Positions 1-9,289 of a DNA stretch of 38,203 nt are shown here, piece after piece. The stretch comes from Strigamia acuminata (lineage: Eukaryota > Arthropoda > Chilopoda > Geophilomorpha > Linotaeniidae). The DNA lies in the NCBI GenBank assembly GCA_949358305.1, contig CASHSZ010000141.1, positions 1 through 38,203 of the forward strand, in the 5' to 3' direction. The notes under the pieces were generated by a model. It worked only from the letters and a program-made list of their open reading frames with translations, searched no databases and was not told the origin of the DNA. The first letter of the stretch is position 1. Every line of letters starts with the position of its first letter. The translations under genes and the position numbers were made by a program.

Positions 1-212
1 CCACCAAATTTTCTACTTTTCCCATTTTAAAAAACAATTAAATATTCTTTAAATTAATAATCAACAATAAAATACCAAAAAAATCAATTCTTAAGCAACT
101 TAACAATTTTTGTTTTTGTGCTGCATGGGAACCAAAAAATTGGTTGACGCGAGCTTGTGACATGCGCTGCACAGCCTCGCGAATCCTAAGTGCGTCCTCA
201 GCCATACGCGTC
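1..212. other. AT-rich flank, no gene seen
   Basis: The first 120 bases are strongly AT-rich with A runs, then the sequence becomes GC-rich with many GCGC words. I find no open frame or motif. It is the outer flank of foldback copy A and could hold displaced 5' parts of the transposon at 3941, but I see no exon of it here. Confidence 0.5.
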
Positions 213-282
213 GGCCTTGACGCGCGCGTTTAGACGCGCACATGTGAACTTAGCTTAAATTTAGTTTCACTGAATCGCGTAC

Positions 283-1446
283 GAGTTTTTCCCTTTTTCA
301 ACGCGAAATCGTATTCGACTCGCTTTCTAGTCGAGTACGAATTTTGCCCTTCTTCAACGCGAAATCGTATTCGACTCGCTTTCGAGTCGAATGCGAATTT
401 TGCCCTTCTTCAACGCGAAATCGTATTCGACTCGTTTTCGAGTCGAGTACGAATTTTGCCCTTCTTCAACGCGAAATCGTATTCGACTCGTTTTCGAGTC
501 GAGTACGAATTTTGCCCTTCTTCAACGCGAAATCGTATTCGACTCGTTTTCGAGTCGAGTACGAATTTTGCCCTTCTTCAACGCGAAATCGTATTCGACT
601 CGTTTTCGAGTCGAGTACGAATTTTGCCCTTCTTCAACGCGAAATCGTATTCGACTCGTTTTCGAGTCGAGTACGAATTTTGCCCTTCTTCAACGCGAAA
701 TCGTATTCGACTCGTTTTCGAGTCGAATGCGAATTTTGCCCTTCTTCAACGCGAAATCGTATTCGACTCGTTTTCGAGTCGAATGCGAATTTTGCCCTTC
801 TTTAACGCGAAATCGTATTCGACTCGTTTTCGAGTCGAATGCGAATTTTGCCCTTCTTCAACGCGAAATCGTATTCGACTCGTTTTCGAGTCGAATGCGA
901 ATTTTGCCCTTCTTTAACGCGAAATCGTATTCGACTCGTTTTCGAGTCGAATGCGAATTTTGCCCTTCTTCAACGCGAAATCGTATTCGACTCGTTTTCG
1001 AGTCGAATGCGAATTTTGCCCTTCTTCAACGCGAAATCGTATTCGACTCGTTTTCGAGTCGAGTACGAATTTTGCCCTTCTTCAACGCGAAATCGTATTC
1101 GACTCGTTTTCGAGTCGAATGCGAATTTTGCCCTTCTTTAACGCGAAATCGTATTCGACTCGTTTTCGAGTCGAATGCGAATTTTGCCCTTCTTCAACGC
1201 GAAATCGTATTCGACTCGTTTTCGAGTCGAATGCGAATTTTGCTCTTCTTTAACGCGAAATCGTATTCGACTCGTTTTCGAGTCGAATGCGAATTTTGCC
1301 CTTCTTCAACGCGAAATCGTATTCGACTCGTTTTCGAGTCGAGTACGAATTTTGCCCTTCTTCAACGCGAAATCGTATTCAACTCGTTTTCGAGTCGAAT
1401 GCGAATTTTGCCCTCCTTCAACGCGAAATCGTATTCGACTCGCTTT
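283..1446 (+). repeat. 56-bp palindromic tandem array, forward, 21 units
   Basis: Units begin (CAACGCGAAATCG) at 299 and recur every 56 bp without slippage to 1419, giving 21 units. One first-base variant (TAACG) recurs. Each unit holds a stem ATTCGACTCG / CGAGTCGAAT with a TTTT loop, then a spacer reading TTTTGCCCTTCTTCAACG. Units differ at a few positions, notably GAATGCG versus GAGTACG after the stem, and these variants are interspersed. The frames are open only because the unit lacks stops and 56 is not divisible by three, so the long ORFs here are not genes. Confidence 0.97.
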
Positions 1447-1590
1447 CGAATCGTATACGAGATGGTCGATTTTTGTTTCCCGGACTTTGATTCGTATTCG
1501 AGTTGTTACGAGTTCGTATTTTGATCGTATTCGTATTCGAATCGAATTCGAATCGTATTCGAATGGAATACGAATCGAATTCGAGTCGTA

Positions 1591-1953
1591 TTCGAGATGG
1601 TCGATGATTTCCACTCGCTCGTATACGCGTTGTATACGAGCTCGTATTTTGATCGTAATCGTAAACGAATCGTTTACAAGTCGTATACAAGTTGTATACG
1701 ACGTGTATACACCTCGTATACGAACAAAGTTTGTGAAAACACAATTTCCAAATAAGACGTATGTGACTACTATGTGTTTTCATGTCGTAGTAAGTATCCG
1801 GTGGATTTTCCAAACTTCGTTCGTATACGAGGTGTATACACGTCGTATACAACTTGTATACGACTTGTAAACGATTCGTTTACGATTACGATCAAAATAC
1901 GAGCTCGTATACAACGCGTATACGAGCGAGTGGAAATCATCGACCATCTCGAA
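1591..1953. repeat. 363-bp palindromic core A1
   Basis: Left arm 1591-1732 and right arm 1812-1953 are near-perfect inverted repeats of 142 bp around a 79-bp loop (1733-1811). The arms are built from small self-complementary words such as TCGTATACGA and GAGCTC. The loop is the only non-repetitive text and carries its own 10-bp inverted repeat, TGAAAACACA (1734-1743) with TGTGTTTTCA (1773-1782). Upstream, 1480-1590 is further TCGAATTCGA-type palindromic text. Confidence 0.93.
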
Positions 1954-2080
1954 TACGACTTGAATACGATTCGAATACATCTCGAATACATCTCGAATAC
2001 GAGTCGTACGAGTCAAAGTCCGGGAACGGGTCATCGACTATCTCGTATTCGATTCGGATGCGACTCGAATTCGAGTCGTA

Positions 2081-2443
2081 TTCGAGATGGTCGATGATTT
2101 CCACTCGCTCGTATACGCGTTGTATACGAGCTCGTATTTTGATCGTAATCGTAAACGAATCGTTTACAAGTCGTATACAAGTTGTATACGACGTGTATAC
2201 ACCTCGTATACGAACAAAGTTTGTGAAAACACAATTTCCAAATAAGACGTATGTGACTACTATGTGTTTTCATGTCGTAGTAAGTATCCGGTGGATTTTC
2301 CAAACTTCGTTCGTATACGAGGTGTATACACGTCGTATACAACTTGTATACGACTTGTAAACGATTCGTTTACGATTACGATCAAAATACGAGCTCGTAT
2401 ACAACGCGTATACGAGCGAGTGGAAATCATCGACCATCTCGAA
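2081..2443. repeat. 363-bp palindromic core A2 (tandem copy)
   Basis: This is a 490-bp-offset duplicate of the core at 1591-1953 with the loop in the same orientation, nearly identical over the arms and loop. The intervening 1954-2080 and the following 2444-2540 share the CGAATACATCTCGAATAC text and a CGGGAACGGGTCATCGAC segment, so the tandem unit is about 490 bp. Confidence 0.92.
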
Positions 2444-2544
2444 TGCGACTCGAATACGATTCGAATACATCTCGAATACATCTCGAATACGAGTCGTACG
2501 AGTCAAAGTCCGGGAACGGGTCATCGACTATCTCGTATTCGACT

Positions 2545-3590
2545 CGAAAACGAGTCGAATACGATTTCGCGTTGAGAAAGAAAGGGCAAAATTCGTACTC
2601 GACTCGAAAACGAGTCGAATACGATTTCGCGTTGAAGAAGGGCAAAATTCGCATTCGACTCGAAAACGAGTCGAATACGATTTCGCGTTAAAGAAGGGCA
2701 AAATTCGCATTCGACTCGAAAACGAGTCGAATACGATTTCGCGTTGAAGAAGGGCAAAATTCGCATTCGACTCGAAAACGAGTCGAATACGATTTCGCGT
2801 TGAAGAAGGGCAAAATTCGCATTCGACTCGAAAACGAGTCGAATACGATTTCGCGTTGAAGAAGGGCAAAATTCGCATTCGACTCGAAAACGAGTCGAAT
2901 ACGATTTCGCGTTAAAAAAGGGCAAAATTCGCATTCGACTCGAAAACGAGTCGAATACGATTTCGCGTTAAAGAAGGGCAAAATTCGCATTCGACTCGAA
3001 AACGAGTCGAATACGATTTCGCGTTGAAGAAGGGCAAAATTCGCATTCGACTCGAAAACGAGTCGAATACGATTTCGCGTTAAAGAAGGGCAAAATTCGC
3101 ATTCGACTCGAAAACGAGTCGAATACGATTTCGCGTTAAAGAAGGGCAAAATTCGCATTCGACTCGAAAACGAGTCGAATACGATTTCGCGTTGAAGAAG
3201 GGCAAAATTCGCACTCGACTCGAAAACGAGTCGAATACGATTTCGCGTTGAAGAAGGGCAAAATTCGTACTCGACTCGAAAACGAGTCGAATACGATTTC
3301 GCGTTGAAGAAGGGCAAAATTCGCATTCGACTCAAAAACGAGTCGAATACGATTTCGCGTTGAAGAAGGGCAAAATTCGCATTCGACTCGAAAACGAGTC
3401 GAATACGATTTCGCGTTGAAGAAGGACAAAATTCGCATTCGACTCGAAAACGAGTCGAATACGATTTCGCGTTGAAGAAGGGCAAAACTCGTATTCGACT
3501 CGAAAACGAGTCGAATACGATTTCGCGTTGAGAAAGAAAGGGCAAAATTCGTACTCGACTCGAAAGCGAGTCGAATACGAGATCATTTTT
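2545..3590 (-). repeat. 56-bp palindromic tandem array, reverse, 18 units
   Basis: These are the same units as at 283-1446 but reverse-complemented. The word ACGATTTCGC occurs at 2561, 2621, and then every 56 bp to 3517. The first spacing is 60 because the innermost and outermost units carry a 4-bp expansion (GAGAAAGAAAGGG in place of GAAGAAGGG). Together with the forward array it forms arms of about 1.1 kb that could fold onto each other. Confidence 0.96.
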
Positions 3591-3599
3591 TGATCTGGG

Positions 3600-3940
3600 T
3601 CTTGAATGCGTCCGTATGTCACGCGAACGCGTGTTGGAGTCGATTCCGAGTTCGTATTCCATCTTGAACGCGCATTGGAGACGTAAACCAGTTTATTTTA
3701 CCCACTCTCGCTCGATCCCGCTTCATTGCTCCTTGTCGCTCCTGTGAAAAAAAATACATGAGAATGTGCAGAAATGAACCTTCCAATACTCACATGAAAA
3801 TTGACAACCTTGACACAAAACAGTCTATTGACACTCCCAAAACCACCCCGGACATTTTCCGGAAGAGTTTGGTCCACCCGGAATCCCCAGAATAGTCGCC
3901 CCCGAAATGCGGATTTCGCGGAAGCCAATCCGCGAAAAGG
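3600..3940 (-). repeat. Terminal module of the foldback element (copy A)
   Basis: This segment of about 340 bp lies between the 56-bp array and the element end and is shared with 26376-26735, 29466-29815 and 36541-36890. Its outer end carries a perfect 9-bp inverted repeat, TTTCGCGGA / TCCGCGAAA, two to three bases from the terminus. It also holds a 52-nt stretch with intron-like borders. No frame is conserved through all copies. Confidence 0.85.
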
Positions 3941-5261
3941 TTAATACTCTAGCAAATGATGAAATCTTTAAAGACTCAACCAATGTAAGAATACTCGTAA
4001 TACCGTTGCTTAAATTTTAATTTTGATTTTTTAAAAAAAAAACAATTATTAATAACTTCAGGTAACAAACCATGAAACAAATGATGTTGAGACGACACTG
4101 ATAGAAACTGAGATTCATGGTTTATCTCCAACTGAATTAATACAACAGCTGAGAGATGAAATAGCATCACTCAAGAATACAATAGAAACTAAAAACTCAG
4201 TGATACAACAGCTTACAGAACAAGTTCAACAACATGAAAAAAGTGAAGTAACCTTGAAAGATAAATTGGCAATCAAACTCAACTACATTGTAACATTAGA
4301 GGCTAGGGTTGAGAAATTTCAAAAGTCAAGATTGGCAGTAGAGAATTTAAATGATAAAACAGTAAACTTTTATACTGGTTTTCCAAATGTAAAGGCATTT
4401 GAATGTTTTTTTGATCATATCAAAGATAATGCACAGAATTTACGATACTGGAATGGAGGAAGCACTAAGGTAAATAAGAAAAAAAATAAAACAGGTCTTC
4501 CAGCTACACTAACCAAAAAAAATATGCTCTTTTTAACTCTGGTTAGATTGAGATTAGCATGTCCTCTTCCAGAATTGGCAAGGCAATTTTTAATTAGCCA
4601 TACATCAGTTAGTAGAATTTTTACCACCTGGATTACTTTTCTATATCATGAATTAAAGGAATTGTTTCCCATTCCATCACCACATCTTATAAAGCAAAGG
4701 TGCCCTTTATATTTTAGAGACTACCCAGACACCACATTAATCATTGATTGTTCAGAAATCAAAGTCCAGTCTCCTTCCAGGTTAAAGACTCAGCGTGAAA
4801 CCTTTTCAAATTATAAGCATTATACTAGTTATAAATTTCTGGTTGCTATTGTTCCATATGGAACTGTATGTTTCATTTCTAATTTGTTTGGGGGGTCCAC
4901 ATCAGACAGAAAAATAATACAAGATTCTAAATTTTTGGATGAGTTAGTGCCTGGCCACAATGTGATGGCAGACAAGGGATTTGAAATTAAAGATTTGTTA
5001 CCCCATGGAATAGAATTGAATATTCCACCTAAATTTATGAAAAAGAGAGATGTTCAAATGCCTGAGCATGATGTACTTAACACAAGAAAAATTGCTAGTG
5101 TTAGGATTGAGGTTGAAAGAGCTATTAGACGTATAAAGACATACAGAATCATGAACATTTCTCAACCTCTAGTCTCAATTGATATTGCAGACCAAATAGT
5201 TACTGTGTGTTCTTTACTAACAAACCTTAAAACACCATTAAGAAAACTTAGACAAACATAA
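3941..5261 (+). CDS. DDE_Tnp_4 family transposase, 5'-truncated
   Basis: This would cut and rejoin DNA for the transposon. The visible exons are the tail of one ending at 3984 (donor GTAAGA) and a long terminal exon 4062-5261 (acceptor TTCAG at 4057-4061), joined in phase 0. There is no ATG: the frame is open from the acceptor, and the GTG at 4200 is not a start. Counting from codon 4200, a Gln/Glu-rich coiled-coil segment comes first (to about residue 45), then a helix-turn-helix segment (residues 104-150, LARQFLISHTSVSRIF), then the DDE core. Likely catalytic residues are D183 (LIIDCSE), D258 (MADKGF) and E306 (VERAIR). The expected N-terminal DNA-binding exon (often a THAP finger in this family, from memory) is missing because foldback copy A replaces everything before 3941. 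The core has no stop or frameshift. Confidence 0.9.
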
Positions 5262-5271
5262 AAACAAAGTA

Positions 5272-7397
5272 TTATTGTTTATTAAATTTTGAATATGATA
5301 TAAAATTATTATTTCTGTACAATTTTTTTCCATTTTTAATTCTCTTTATTAACAATTCAGGTATAATTGCATACCTCATAAAATAGTTTAATTTTTTGTT
5401 ACATAAATCCCAAAAAATTGGATCAAAATAAATCCTTTCTATGAAGATGCTGGGATTTAAATAGACAACAAAATCACAATAATTTCCATGTGAAACTGCC
5501 AACTGTCCTTGAATCTATTTTAAAAAAAATAAAAAATTAAAGCTAAATGATTAAAAAATAGGAATTAATGTTTCACTCATACCTGATAATAATAATTGTG
5601 ATTTCTTTTTAGGGAAATAATACCATCTTTTACTTGACAGCAAAAAGATTTGTTCATACATGCCTGCTCAATAGTTGTATTTTGACAGGAATAAGGGCAT
5701 TTTATCTCTAGTAACCCTCCATCAGGTATCTCAGATGCATCAGATATTATTCTGTCTGGAGAGGCTGCCAAAAATGTTTGAGCTGGGTTTACAAATAACC
5801 CACACTCAAATACACACACATTGCTTCCCCTCCTCTTTTTTTCGTGTACATAACTGGCTACTGCCACCGGCTCCATCTTTCTGCCGTATTCCAGCGCCTT
5901 GGATAGTAAGTTTGCTGATGGATATAAAATTGACTTCACAGCACTCTCACAACTTCGTACACATTTTGCAGCTTGACCAAAATGTGAAGCTGTTAGCCTG
6001 TTGGCTCTCTGCTTAAACCAATCTGCATTAGCAGACTGGCCAGTTGTGAGTTTCTCGATGACTTCGGCTTCTGGAGTAGTCATGGGAGGATAATGCTGTT
6101 GTATGAAGCCGTCAACTTTGGACTGAAATTGGTCACTGTGAATATCTATGTCTTCTGCAATAAATAAAATAGTTACTTTTAACAAAACTCTTGTTTAAAT
6201 TATTAATTGCATTACCATCATTGTCAGTGTTGTCATGTATGGGGTCTAATTCGGATGGATATAATTCTGGTGTGTGTAATTCTGGTTGATCTAATTCTGA
6301 TAGCTCTGGTAATAGAAATGAAATAAAAATAAATACAAGTATAAAGTAATCTAGTGTAAAATAATATTTATAAATTATTAAAATTAGGTTAAATTTACCA
6401 GCTTGATGTTTTGGAATCTGCAAATTCATAGATTTATTTTCTTGGATGGGTAGAAAGAAACCTGTTACAGCTAGTAGAAAACATGATTAAAATTGTAAAC
6501 TGAAATTTAAAATATTGTTAAATTTACCTGGAGGTAAAGTATCAGCATAGCTGACAACAAATCCACATTCAGGGACACAATTTTTGTATTTTTCAAGAAA
6601 ATCTTTCTTTTTGGCCAAAGACACATTGCGATCTCCAACATCCCTAGGATCGTATTGGTCTGGTGTTGATTTCTTTGATTTTTCTTGAGCTAATCCATCC
6701 TACAAATATTTCATAAAAAATTATTAACTTAATACGCGCCCATTTTGTTCATGCCCCAATCAATAAACAAAAAAAATCAATAAATAAACAAAACAAAAAA
6801 AACCCCACAAAATCTCAACAACACCCAAAACAACAACAAAACGTCAAAACAAACTGAATTTTTACCTGCTTGCAATGTGTAAGTACAAGATCTTTGACTT
6901 CTTTCCCTTTACCAACTTTTATGCCAGGCTTTATCCACGTACACAAGCTATCTGTGCAACTTTGGATTGGAACCTCTTCTAGGTTATTGGTTTGGAATTC
7001 CTTGCAACATTCCAAAACTGCACCAATGTGGTGACAGTTACCTGATAAACTGAATAGAAAAGAAATTAATTACATTTATAAATGTATTCAATTATTTAAC
7101 ATACCCTGCTGGACAGTTACAATAACTGTTAACAATATCAGTTCTAGAAAAAATTACACATGGCTGATAACATTCAGGTTTCATTGATGCTTGTACCGAG
7201 GCCTTCACTAAATTTAAATTTTTTTCACAACACTATGTTCGAAATGTTTTGGTATACCCATCAACAATGTACTTAACCCTTTTGATTGAATTTAAGAACA
7301 TCTTTTCAATATTATTGATTCGCTCTATTATAGGTAAAAATGTTAGATCTCTGGTCCAGTTCAATGTTTTGTCCTGCAAAAGTTTCTTTGCATTCAT
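5272..7397 (-). CDS. SWIM zinc-finger / YqaJ-type nuclease, seven exons, one in-frame stop
   Basis: This is probably the accessory nuclease of the same transposon. Exons inferred from splice sites and phase are 7397-7105, 7049-6866, 6699-6528, 6470-6399, 6305-6216, 6154-5583 and 5514-5272, together 542 codons. All donors are GTA-type and all acceptors end AG. A SWIM-like finger spans exons 1-2 (SYCNCPAGLSGNCHHIGAVL: C-x-C then C-x-H). Exon 3 carries DQYDPRDVGDRN, a segment I recall from these proteins. Exon 6 holds the YqaJ/lambda-exonuclease fold: ANRLTASHFG, EYGRKMEP, SPDRI and GGLLEIKCPY, and exons 6-7 join into a YYYQ-IQGQL motif followed by CDFVVY. The stop at 5272-5274 faces the transposase stop. 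One TAG at 7233-7235 interrupts exon 1, so the copy is probably decaying. The start at 7397 is the first ATG of the open exon and is uncertain. Confidence 0.82.
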
Positions 7398-7545
7398 TTT
7401 CAAAATTCCACCTGTTGACTGTTTAAGGTGCAGACTGAATATGCTTTATTGAAAGGGGACATATAACAAGTAGGTGTGAAAAGGGGTTTTGGGTCAAATA
7501 AGACAAGACAGGGTAATGCAATTTCCTCCCCTGAACACCTGTTTT

Positions 7546-7705
7546 AATTTTTGATTTTTGATTGTTTTTGTGATTTATAATATTGTAAACAAGTTTGAAT
7601 TTTGATTTTTTTTTGTTTTTGTTGATTTATAATATTGTAAACAAGTTTGAATTTTGATTTTTTATTGTTTTTGTTGACTTCTAATATGGTAAACAAGTTT
7701 TAATG
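7546..7705. repeat. 52-bp minisatellite, three units
   Basis: The word AAGTTTGAATTTTGATTTTT recurs at 7591 and 7643, and AAGTTTTAAT at 7695, an exact 52-bp spacing. The units also share GTTTTTGTTGATTTATAATATTG. It lies upstream of the nuclease gene. No gene is seen from 7398 to 8035 apart from this and the GC-rich segment at 7880-7945. Confidence 0.85.
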
Positions 7706-7879
7706 CATTTGCTTTTTATTATTTTTATTTTGTTCAGACAGTTAAACTGAATATAAAAAGAGAAAATGATAGTTTTATTTATTTTTATTAAGTACATAAT
7801 ATGGTAAAACAAATTTAAAACAGGCTCATACACTCATCAACAAACGTCAACAAATAGGTACCTTCAGTACTGACAGATT

Positions 7880-7945
7880 TTCTATTTCGATACCAGATGG
7901 CGCAACGTGTCTCGCGCATGCGCCCTTTCGTATCGCGGATCTTGT
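7880..7945. promoter_or_regulatory. Compact GC-rich palindromic segment, possible promoter or transposon edge
   Basis: Within AT-rich DNA, a block holds nested inverted repeats: CGATAC with GTATCG, and inside them GGCGC with GCGCC. It includes ACCAGATGGCGC (7892-7903), similar to the CTCF-type core known in animals. It lies about 500 bp upstream of the minus-strand nuclease gene. Its role is inferred only from position and composition. Confidence 0.3.
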
Positions 7946-8035
7946 CTATGGAAAAATTGAAATTTCGTTGAAAAAAATAAAATTTTAATAGCAGTATGAA
8001 TGGAATTTAGTGCAAAGAGACAGAAGAAGCCTTGA

Positions 8036-8194
8036 TTAATTTGTTTTTATTGTTGCCATCTCAGGCGGGATTTGAACAGGGGGCGGAGGTGGTGACGGTG
8101 GTGGTTCGTCCAGTGCGGCTCCTGCCGCTTCCATGCATTGGTTGAACAACTCATCAAATATGTCCTCCCACGAGGATGTAGGCGGGGATCTGTC
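8036..8194 (-). CDS. Possible terminal exon of an unidentified minus-strand gene
   Basis: On the minus strand an acceptor (TTATATAG, ending at 8195) opens a 159-nt exon ending in TAA at 8036-8038. It encodes 52 residues: an acidic/hydrophobic helix-like start (WEDIFDELFNQCMEAAGAAL), then a proline run (EPPPSPPPPPVQIPPEM). An AATAAA lies just before the stop. Codon use looks protein-like and unlike the AT-rich flanks. I do not recognise the protein and found no upstream exon with confidence. It could belong to another transposon gene, or be a chance frame. Confidence 0.35.
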   Translation of the reverse strand, partial: DRSPPTSSWEDIFDELFNQCMEAAGAALDEPPPSPPPPPVQIPPEMATIKTN

Positions 8195-8380
8195 CTATAT
8201 AAGAGTTAATGAAAAATGTGATAGTTTTAAAAAACAAATACATTTAAAAACATTAAAATCGTTAGAAAATTCATGCAAAATGTCAAAACAAAATGTCAAA
8301 ACATGCTCCAAATACCAAAAAGGCCAATGTGGTGTATTAACACCACAAGGAATTTATGCAGGCTTTATTGCATTGAATTA

Positions 8381-8410
8381 GTACATTGTATTGCCAATAA
8401 TACAATGTAC
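8381..8410. repeat. Perfect 12-bp hairpin
   Basis: GTACATTGTATT (8381-8392) and AATACAATGTAC (8399-8410) are perfectly complementary around the 6-nt loop GCCAAT. The surrounding 8200-8690 shows no convincing gene. Confidence 0.9.
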
Positions 8411-8689
8411 AAAGCAGCATGTAGCTTTCATCTTTTTCCCTCTAGTGACAGTTGGTCAGGTTACTGACAAATAAATCTACTCTGTTTAGAAGAGTGGAGG
8501 ATGAAGTTTTGGCCCAACTGGTCTCCTGTGTTTTATTTCCCATCTCCAGGGCAAAGATGGTAAAGCCAAATAACCGAATATTTTTTAAAAAAAAGAAATA
8601 TATGTTGAAAAAAAAGTTATTTTTTGCTGAAAAAAACTTACTTTTTATCTAATAAATGTAGCATTTAGGTTCTAAAATATTCTTTTTAC

Positions 8690-8997
8690 CAAAAAAAATG
8701 TAATTTTTTATGTTTAAAATGTTCTTTCTCTGAAAAGAATGCAATTTTTGGCCTAAAATGTGCAATTTTTTGTCTCAATGGAGCAATTATTGCTTAAAAT
8801 GTCCATTTTTTGCCTAAAAATTGCAATTTTTGCCTTAAAATTGCATTTTTTGCCGAAAAATTGCAATTTTTGCCTCTGAAAAGCAATTTTTTTGAGGAAA
8901 AACGCAATTTTTGGCCTAAAATGTGTAATTTTTGGCCTAAAATGTGCAATTTTTGGCCTAAAATGTGCATTTTTTTGCCTAAAAATTGCAATTTTAT
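8690..8997. repeat. 21-bp A/T-rich minisatellite
   Basis: Degenerate units of TTTTTGGCCTAAAATGTGCAA recur, cleanest at about 8905-8975 where three units are in exact 21-bp register. The period is a multiple of three, which explains the repetitive frames open on both strands. I do not take these as genes. Confidence 0.85.
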
Positions 8998-9252
8998 AAA
9001 CTATTACGAATTATGAGAAATTATAAGAAAAACAGGTTATTTTCATATGAAAATTCTTTAGTTGCTTGCTCACCATTGCTTGGATTTGTTAGAAGTGTGT
9101 CAAAAATAGTGGTTTGGTGGTATGCAAATAAGTATTCGTGTTGGTGGATTAAAATACACTTTAATTTAAACATTTAAAATTGTGATAAAATATCACGTAA
9201 TTAAAAAATCAGTCAGAAAATAATTATTTCGAGCGCAACTTCACTCGCGGCA

Positions 9253-9276
9253 TTCCACAACAGTGTTCTTGTGGAA
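9253..9276. repeat. 8-bp inverted repeat
   Basis: TTCCACAA (9253-9260) and TTGTGGAA (9269-9276) flank an 8-nt spacer. It sits between the minisatellite and the SINE. Nothing else is recognisable in 8998-9289. Confidence 0.7.
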
Positions 9277-9289
9277 CATTATTTCACAA

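Larger units (their letters stand above)
213..3940 (-). mobile_element. Foldback repeat, copy A (minus orientation)
   Basis: A composite of about 3.7 kb. In window order it holds a forward array of 56-bp units (283-1446), a palindromic centre (1447-2544, two 363-bp cores in tandem), a reverse-complement array (2545-3590) and a terminal module (3600-3940). The right boundary is sharp: the terminal bases, read on the minus strand as CCTTTTCGCGGATTGG, also begin copies at 26376, 29466 and 36541. The left boundary is set only by where similarity to copy B's far end fades, near 213, so it is approximate. No protein is credible in any frame. The family resembles Drosophila FB foldback elements in having inverted terminal arrays of short tandem units, but the unit sequence and 56-bp period are not ones I recognise. 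Confidence 0.75.
3941..7950. mobile_element. ISL2EU-like DNA transposon, truncated
   Basis: Two convergent genes occur here: a DDE_Tnp_4 transposase on the plus strand ending at 5261 and a SWIM plus YqaJ-nuclease gene on the minus strand ending at 5272. From family knowledge, ISL2EU elements (PIF/Harbinger-related) encode a transposase together with a YqaJ-type nuclease; that assignment is from memory. The base composition (AT-rich, short introns) differs sharply from both flanks. The left end is lost at the junction with foldback copy A at 3940/3941. I could not find terminal inverted repeats, so the right limit is a guess. Confidence 0.7.

Noticed and set aside
299-3590. CRISPR array
   Set aside because: The repeats are contiguous with no unique spacers, sit in a eukaryotic genome, and no cas gene is present.
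344-3662. Long open frames of up to 324-377 codons on both strands across the arrays
   Set aside because: They are translations of the 56-bp unit in successive frames (the unit has no stop and 56 is not divisible by 3). All frames are equally open and there is no start context or domain.
8410-8450. Start of a THAP zinc finger (CCFVHC on the minus strand)
   Set aside because: The frame stops within 17 codons and there is no donor site or remaining THAP residues.
8794-9016. Repetitive lysine/phenylalanine-rich peptides on both strands
   Set aside because: A 21-bp minisatellite (a multiple of three) explains both frames.
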